From contig JALFCG010000058.1 of assembly GCA_022771265.1 (NCBI GenBank), positions 1 to 35,403 on the forward strand: a stretch of 35,403 nucleotides of DNA, read 5' to 3'. This stretch comes from Prevotella sp. GTDB taxonomy: Bacteria > Bacteroidota > Bacteroidia > Bacteroidales > Bacteroidaceae. The position numbers were made by a program, and so were the translations under genes. The notes below the pieces were generated by a model. That model was not told the origin of the DNA and did no database searches. It saw nothing but the letters and a program-made list of their open reading frames with translations. Positions 30,916-35,403 of the stretch are shown one piece after another. The first letter of the stretch is position 1; the number at the start of each line of letters is the position of its first letter.

Positions 30916-33261
30916 ATGAATATCAAAACCACATTACTGACCTTGGCCGCAGGAATCACAATGACTGTAGCGGCACAACAACCACCACAGTTAAATGCCG
31001 ACAACATCGACCAAGTACTAAAAGCCATGACGCTTGAAGAAAAAGCCACTCTACTCGTCGGGGCTACCAACCAAAGCGATGCTGGAAGCGGAGCTATGGT
31101 CGGACAAACAAAAAAACTCGTGCCCGGAGCCGCTGGTGTTACTGCCGCCATTCCACGACTCGGCATACCTATGCTCGTACTCGCCGACGGACCTGCAGGA
31201 GTGCGCATCGACCCACTAAGAGAAGGCGACAACAATACTTACTACGCTACAGGATTTCCTGTCGGCTCAACACTCGCGTCAACCTGGAACACTCGGCTCG
31301 TGGAAGAAGTTGGACGAGCCATAGGCAACGAGACGCGCGAATATGGCGTTGACGTGATACTTGGTCCTGGAGTGAACCTGCATCGCAACCCTCTCTGCGG
31401 ACGTAACTTTGAGTATTATTCAGAAGACCCACTGCTCACTGGCCGCATTGCAGCTGCTTACATCTGTGGAGTGCAAAGCCAAGGAGTAGGAACAAGCATA
31501 AAGCACTTTGCCGTAAACTCACAAGAGACCGACCGTACGCGTGTGGACGAGCGACTTTCTAAGCGAGCCCTGCGCGAGCTCTATCTGCGCGGATTCGAGA
31601 TTGCCATCCGCGAGAGCGACCCTTGGACCGTCATGTCATCATACAACAAGATCAATGGAGAGTATGCACAGGAGAGCTATGCACTTCTCACCGACATCCT
31701 GCGCCATGACTGGGGGTTCCGCGGTATGGTCATGACCGACTGGACCGGCCTGCGCAACACCGCCGCACAGGTTCATGCTGGCAACGACCTGATGGAGCCA
31801 GGATATGAAAACCAGATTGAGGACATAATAAACAGTGTGAAATCAGGAAAGCTGAAGGAGAGCGACATGGACATTTGTGTGCGCCGAATACTCGAGCTTT
31901 GCGTGCGCTCGCCAAAGATGAACGGAGTGGCTTTCACTAACAAACCAGACCTGAAAGCTCACGCACAAGTGACACGACAGTCTGCTGCAGAAGGCATGGT
32001 ACTGCTGAAGAACTCCGGTGTCCTGCCGATGCACAATATTAATAAGGTGGCGCTATTTGGTGTCAACTCCTACGACTTCCTCCACTGTGGATGCGGATCG
32101 GGCAATGTCAACGTGCCTTACGTCATCGACATGGTGAAAGGCCTGAAAAATGCTGGCATCTCGACGACAAAGACGCTCACCGACATCTATCAGAAGTATG
32201 TTGAGTATGCCCGTGTGAAGTTCGAAGCTGACCGCGAGACAACCAAGTGGTTCCAGATGCCACAGTTCGGAAAGGTGAAACTGCCAGAGATAGAAATCTC
32301 GCAACGCTGCATCAACGAGACCTGTCCCGAGGCCGACGCTGCCATCATCACTATCGGTCGTCAGGCTGGTGAAGGAATGGACCGCGACATTAAGAATGAG
32401 TTCAACCTCACCGACCTTGAACGCGACATGATATTCCGCGTCAGCGACGCTTTCCGTCTGGCAGGAAAACCGGTAATCGTAATCCTCAACTCAGGTTCAG
32501 TGGTCGAGACAGTGTCGTGGCGCGACCGTGTCGATGCCATACTCATGGCATGGCAGCCGGGCGAGGAAGGCGGCAACACTGTGGCTGACATTCTCACCGG
32601 AAAGGTGTGTCCATCAGGCAAGCTCACCATGACATGGCCTGTTACAGCCTTCGACCATCCTTCCACAGCCAACTTCCCGCAGGACGAGCTCTCGCTCTAC
32701 TCCTACCGCGAAATGAAAGGCTGGGGCTCACCGATGAAAGGCTTCGACTACACCAACCACGAGGAGGACATCTACGTAGGCTACCGCTATTTCGACACCT
32801 TCGGCAAGCCCGTAGCCTATCCTTTCGGCTTCGGTCTCAGCTATACATCTTTCTCCTACACTAAGCCTGTGGCAAAAGTCGCTGGCGACAACGTGGAGAT
32901 AAGTGTTTCAGTCAAAAACATCGGTTCTATGGAAGGTAAAGAAGTAGTACAGATATATGTCGCCGCACCTGAGGCAGGACTGGAGAAGCCAGCCAAGGAA
33001 CTGAAGTCGTTTGCCAAGACTCACTCGCTCAAGCCTGGCGAGAGCGAGACGCTGAAGATGAACATCCCCATCCGCGACCTCGCCTCTTACGACGAGCAGA
33101 ACAGCCAGTGGCTCGTAGCTCCAGGCAAATACACCCTCAGCGTCGCCTCCAACATCAACGACATTCGCGGCACCGCGACAGTCCAGCTGAAGCAATACAC
33201 CGAGAAGACCTCCGATGTCCTCTCCCCACGCGACCCCCTGAACCTTCTCAAAAGGAAATAA
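30916..33261 (+). CDS. Secreted glycoside hydrolase family 3 enzyme (beta-glucosidase/beta-xylosidase type)
   Basis: A 781-aa retaining beta-glycosidase with a signal peptide (MNIKTTLLTLAAGITMTVAAQ). The (beta/alpha)8 domain includes LADGPAGVR (from about 89), GPGVNLHRNPLCGRNFEYYSEDP, KHFAVNSQETDR (K196, H197) and the nucleophile D275 in GMVMTDWTG. The alpha/beta sandwich follows with MAWQPGEEGGNTVADILTG and PSGKLTMTWP. A fibronectin III-like C-terminus begins near GYRYFDTFGKPVAYPFGFGLSYTSF. Together with the GH31 enzyme it could act on xyloglucan oligosaccharides, but the two lie 28 kb apart and are not in one locus. The start at 30916 is set by the promoter at 30867 and the signal peptide. 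Confidence 0.92.
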   Translation: MNIKTTLLTLAAGITMTVAAQQPPQLNADNIDQVLKAMTLEEKATLLVGATNQSDAGSGAMVGQTKKLVPGAAGVTAAIPRLGIPMLVLADGPAGVRIDPLREGDNNTYYATGFPVGSTLASTWNTRLVEEVGRAIGNETREYGVDVILGPGVNLHRNPLCGRNFEYYSEDPLLTGRIAAAYICGVQSQGVGTSIKHFAVNSQETDRTRVDERLSKRALRELYLRGFEIAIRESDPWTVMSSYNKINGEYAQESYALLTDILRHDWGFRGMVMTDWTGLRNTAAQVHAGNDLMEPGYENQIEDIINSVKSGKLKESDMDICVRRILELCVRSPKMNGVAFTNKPDLKAHAQVTRQSAAEGMVLLKNSGVLPMHNINKVALFGVNSYDFLHCGCGSGNVNVPYVIDMVKGLKNAGISTTKTLTDIYQKYVEYARVKFEADRETTKWFQMPQFGKVKLPEIEISQRCINETCPEADAAIITIGRQAGEGMDRDIKNEFNLTDLERDMIFRVSDAFRLAGKPVIVILNSGSVVETVSWRDRVDAILMAWQPGEEGGNTVADILTGKVCPSGKLTMTWPVTAFDHPSTANFPQDELSLYSYREMKGWGSPMKGFDYTNHEEDIYVGYRYFDTFGKPVAYPFGFGLSYTSFSYTKPVAKVAGDNVEISVSVKNIGSMEGKEVVQIYVAAPEAGLEKPAKELKSFAKTHSLKPGESETLKMNIPIRDLASYDEQNSQWLVAPGKYTLSVASNINDIRGTATVQLKQYTEKTSDVLSPRDPLNLLKRK

Positions 33262-33299
33262 AACATGCTGCAAAACATGATTTCACACCACACAATAAT

Positions 33300-33334
33300 A
33301 AAGAGAGGCAGTCCTTCTGCCTCTCTTTATTTTA
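33300..33334 (+). terminator. Rho-independent terminator of the GH3 gene
   Basis: AAAGAGAGGCAG (33300-33311) and CTGCCTCTCTTT (33317-33328) form a perfect 12-bp stem with a TCCTT loop, followed by ATTTTAT. Confidence 0.85.
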
Positions 33335-33895
33335 TAAAAAAGCCGATATAACACGAGACAAACACTTTTGTTAAGTTAGATTAATTGAATCGGCTTGGCA
33401 TGGCATTAAGGTTAAAAAGATGTTAATCATCTCCAGTTTTCGCATATTAAAATTGAAAAATTTGCATCCGATTTTTTAATGGCTAAAATAATGTCATAAA
33501 AGAAAAGCCGAATCGCTTGAAAGGACGTAGGCAAATAATAATTACTCAAGCTTCGCATATAGATTACTGGATAGTAAGGAAAGCCCACAACCTATGGTGT
33601 GGCTCACAACGAATAATGGAACATTGAGCAAAACAAGGTGAGAATAGACGACTTGTAGAATTTATTGTTTTCGGTACCGATTTGGGGAATATTTCTCTGT
33701 TTTTCAATACGGATTTTGGGAATTATTCGTATCTTTGTCACCAAGATCAGAGTATATGGAAATGCGGTCTTTGGTTTCGTTGGCTTGACTGTGGCGGTAA
33801 GCATCTCTCCACATGGTTTCATCATCTCGTGCCTATCAAGGTTGCATGGAAAAATACATATATGCAATACGCCATCGTGGAGACGCTTTCCGCAT

Positions 33896-33946
33896 GAATG
33901 TAGGGTGAATGTAGAATGAATGTAGGGTTGGAAGGCACCCTACATT
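33896..33946. repeat. GAATGTAGGGT tandem repeat and hairpin
   Basis: Three 11-bp units GAATGTAG(GG/AA)T occupy 33896-33928. The last, AATGTAGGGT (33919-33928), pairs perfectly with ACCCTACATT (33937-33946) across an 8-nt loop. A further AATGTAGGGT lies at 33984-33993. Confidence 0.75.
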
Positions 33947-34030
33947 ATGCAAATTGCAGATTATCAGCGACTAAGATACAAATAATGTAGGGTGTAGAGT
34001 GTCAGCGGAGCTGGCTTATATACGACGCGG

Positions 34031-34114
34031 AAGAGACTACAGTCGCGATTTAGCGTAACGTCTCTTGCGAGACTGCCACGGTTATGACAGGCGACTGTCG
34101 TAAGTTGACAGTCG
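34031..34114. other. Cluster of nested inverted repeats
   Basis: Several perfect short stems share this 84-bp stretch: AAGAGAC (34031-34037)/GTCTCTT (34060-34066), CAGTCGC (34040-34046)/GCGACTG (34091-34097) and CGACTGTC (34092-34099)/GACAGTCG (34107-34114). The second and third compete. This could be a structured RNA or a recombination or insertion scar. No promoter of the usual type precedes it. Confidence 0.4.
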
Positions 34115-34200
34115 GCGAAACATAAGTTATCTTTAATAACAGCATAAGCTATCGTCTCAACTTTCGGAAGTAATGGAACTTAAGTTAATAATACATAAAA

Positions 34201-34245
34201 GTTACCTTAGGGTAAATTACCCTTGGGTAACTTTTTGTATATTTG
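34201..34245 (+). promoter_or_regulatory. 31-bp palindrome and -7 element upstream of the ATPase gene
   Basis: GTTACCTTAGGGTAA (34201-34215) is the reverse complement of TTACCCTTGGGTAAC (34217-34231) at 13 of 15 positions, centred on A34216. It contains two further internal GGGTAA/TTACCC half-sites. Six bases later TATATTTG (34238-34245) followed by CA is a -7 element. The palindrome occupies the -33 region, so a bound dimer would control this promoter. Confidence 0.65.
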
Positions 34246-34278
34246 CATCCAGATAATGACATATATATAAATTTTGAT

Positions 34279-35403
34279 ATGGCAGGACTAATAAAGTCAC
34301 CATTCCAGTTTGGCACTCTTGCCACAAAGGATAATTTTATAGACCGCGTGGAAGACAGGGCATTGCTGAAGCAACTGCTTTCCTCGCATATTAACACCAT
34401 GCTTGTTTCGCCAAGAAGATGGGGCAAGTCGTCGTTGGTAAAAATGTCTATGGACGAATTGCAAGCTGAAGACAAATCGGTTAGGGTTTGTTATATAGAT
34501 GCTTTCAGTATAGCTTCGGAAGAGGAGTTTTATCGGGTTTTTGCAAGTCATGTCATTTCTTGTACCTCCACCAAGATTGAACGTTGGATAAGTGATGCAA
34601 AGAAATGGCTTACAGGTGTGGTGCCACAGATAGTTGTGAATGATCAGGTGACCGACTTTCTGGCTTTCGACCTGCGTTATGTACCGAGGGAGAACGACAA
34701 AAACACGATTTTGCAGCTCCCGGAATTGTTGGGTAAAGAGAAGGGGATTCATATAATTGTATGCATAGATGAATTCCAACAACTCGCCAATTTGCCGCAA
34801 TATAAGGACATGGAGGGGAAAATGCGTTCTGCATGGCAACAGCAGGAACACGTATCGTATTGTTTCTACGGAAGCAAAAGGACTATGATGCTTGAGATAT
34901 TCAATAATTCCAACAGTCCTTTTTATCGTTTCGGACAGGTTATCTTTATGGGCAAAATAGCCAAGGAAGACTGGATTCCATTCATCACCTCGTCGTTTGA
35001 GAAAACGGGCAAGAAATGTTCTGAAGAATATGCATCAAGAATATGTGACATTGTAGAGTGTCATTCTTGGTATTTGCAGCAGGTGTGTTATTTTATTTGG
35101 AGTTATACGGCAACCGAAGTGAACGAGGAATCATTCAGTAGAGGATTAAGGCAGACTATAAACATAAACACACCTATGTTTCAGAATGACACAGAGAATC
35201 TTTCGTTTAGCCAAATTGAAATGCTTAAAGCTATCAGTAACGGTGAGACAAAACTGTCGTCTGATGATGTTAAGCGCAGATATTCTCTCGGCAATCCAAA
35301 CACGATAACAAAAAACAAACTCGCATTAGTAAAACGCGACATACTTGACAACGACAAGGGCGTTTTGACTTTTGTTGACCCGCTCTATCGTATTTGGTTA
35401 AAA
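34279..35403 (+). CDS. AAA/STAND-like ATPase (archaeal-ATPase type), partial at the window end
   Basis: At least 375 codons, open to the last base of the window. A P-loop NTPase domain has Walker A SPRRWGKSS (44-52), preceded by the FxxRVEDRALLKQLL helix, and Walker B IIVCIDEFQQL (159-169). A sensor-like YCFYGSKRTMM (about 195-204) follows. The C-terminal part is a winged-helix-like region (LSFSQIEMLKAISNG ... SLGNPNTITKNKLALVKRDIL), then LTFVDPLYRIWLK, the usual end of this family, so only a few residues are probably missing. Such ATPases are common and highly variable in Bacteroidetes genomes, often next to a nuclease-like domain. Their role is not established. It stands alone here behind a palindromic operator; the next gene is not visible. 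Confidence 0.82.
   Translation, partial: MAGLIKSPFQFGTLATKDNFIDRVEDRALLKQLLSSHINTMLVSPRRWGKSSLVKMSMDELQAEDKSVRVCYIDAFSIASEEEFYRVFASHVISCTSTKIERWISDAKKWLTGVVPQIVVNDQVTDFLAFDLRYVPRENDKNTILQLPELLGKEKGIHIIVCIDEFQQLANLPQYKDMEGKMRSAWQQQEHVSYCFYGSKRTMMLEIFNNSNSPFYRFGQVIFMGKIAKEDWIPFITSSFEKTGKKCSEEYASRICDIVECHSWYLQQVCYFIWSYTATEVNEESFSRGLRQTININTPMFQNDTENLSFSQIEMLKAISNGETKLSSDDVKRRYSLGNPNTITKNKLALVKRDILDNDKGVLTFVDPLYRIWLK

Larger units (their letters stand above)
33335..34200. other. Non-coding, hairpin-rich region
   Basis: No convincing gene on either strand. Short open frames (up to about 87 codons) have no recognisable domains, promoters or codon pattern. The region holds an 8-bp inverted repeat AAGCCGAT/ATCGGCTT (33340-33347, 33389-33396), near-duplicate TTTGGGGAATATT and TTTTGGGAATTATT segments (about 33681-33727), the AATGTAGGGT repeats (33896-33993) and a folded segment (34031-34114). 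It may be a decayed gene or a former insertion site. Confidence 0.5.

Noticed and set aside
33604-33919. Overlapping small frames on both strands (71-87 codons) in the gap before the ATPase
   Set aside because: No domain, no good promoter spacing, mutually overlapping in different frames; kept as non-coding.
34297-34851. A 184-codon minus-strand frame inside the ATPase gene
   Set aside because: The plus strand has Walker A and B motifs in a frame open to the window end, so the minus frame is a shadow.
34279-35403. The AAA ATPase as part of an anti-phage defence system
   Set aside because: Only one gene is visible and no effector domain is seen. Such ATPases are common and of unknown role, so a defence label would be a guess.

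Overview
The window looks like chromosomal DNA from a member of the order Bacteroidales, most likely a Prevotella/Segatella-type bacterium. Three things in the sequence support this. Most transcription units start at the Bacteroidetes sigma-ABfr promoter (TTTG, 19-20 bp, TAnnTTTG), usually without a strong Shine-Dalgarno. The gene families are typical of the group: a GH31 enzyme with a PA14 insert, a GH3 enzyme, a propeller/AraC sensor-regulator, a multi-repeat DUF349 protein, meso-diaminopimelate dehydrogenase and a SLC13/TrkA_C permease. The intergenic regions carry short G/A-rich repeats. Taxonomy below order is inference.

Layout, left to right. 1-3430: a 9-bp tandem repeat and two hairpins, then a secreted GH31 alpha-glycosidase (probable alpha-xylosidase, minus strand). 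3430-6332: a DUF349 repeat protein and a CorA-type metal channel (minus). 6400-6750: a non-coding GGAGTTA inverted-repeat tract. 6759-9693: a three-gene minus-strand operon, MaoC-like dehydratase > YbhN/LPG-synthase-type membrane protein > PepD dipeptidase. 9809-11574: a SLC13 permease broken by one frameshift. 11737-12522: a periplasmic cyclophilin whose 3' end runs 56 bp into the next, convergent gene. 12467-19240: a minus-strand block of ksgA, a small His/Cys-rich protein, a His-rich CusB-like adaptor, a CusA/CzcA-like RND pump and a TolC-like channel, that is, a complete tripartite metal-efflux system. 19337-19407: tRNA-Gln(CUG). 19619-21396: a BaiN/HI0933-type flavoprotein convergent with a 6-pyruvoyl-tetrahydropterin-synthase-like protein that lacks the usual catalytic Cys and has a zinc ribbon. 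21606-27893: a BtuB-like TonB receptor convergent with a LacI regulator > propeller/AraC regulator pair. 28021-30744: a short transcription unit ending in a strong terminator in front of panE, then ruvA (minus) and ddh (plus). 30916-33261: a secreted GH3 beta-glycosidase. 33335-34200: about 0.9 kb of non-coding, hairpin-rich DNA. 34279-35403: an AAA ATPase cut by the window end, with a 31-bp palindrome directly upstream of its promoter.

Most genes are housekeeping or carbohydrate/metal-physiology genes. I see no phage, IS element, CRISPR array or recognisable defence island, apart from the lone ATPase at the right edge, whose neighbours are outside the window. The most unusual items are: a hybrid-two-component-like regulator reduced to sensor plus AraC domain, with Gly where the phospho-accepting His should be; a LacI operator on the -33 element of its own gene plus a second core 111 bp away; a promoter-to-terminator micro-unit in front of panE; a 12-bp inverted repeat just upstream of cusB; and the palindromic operator in front of the ATPase.
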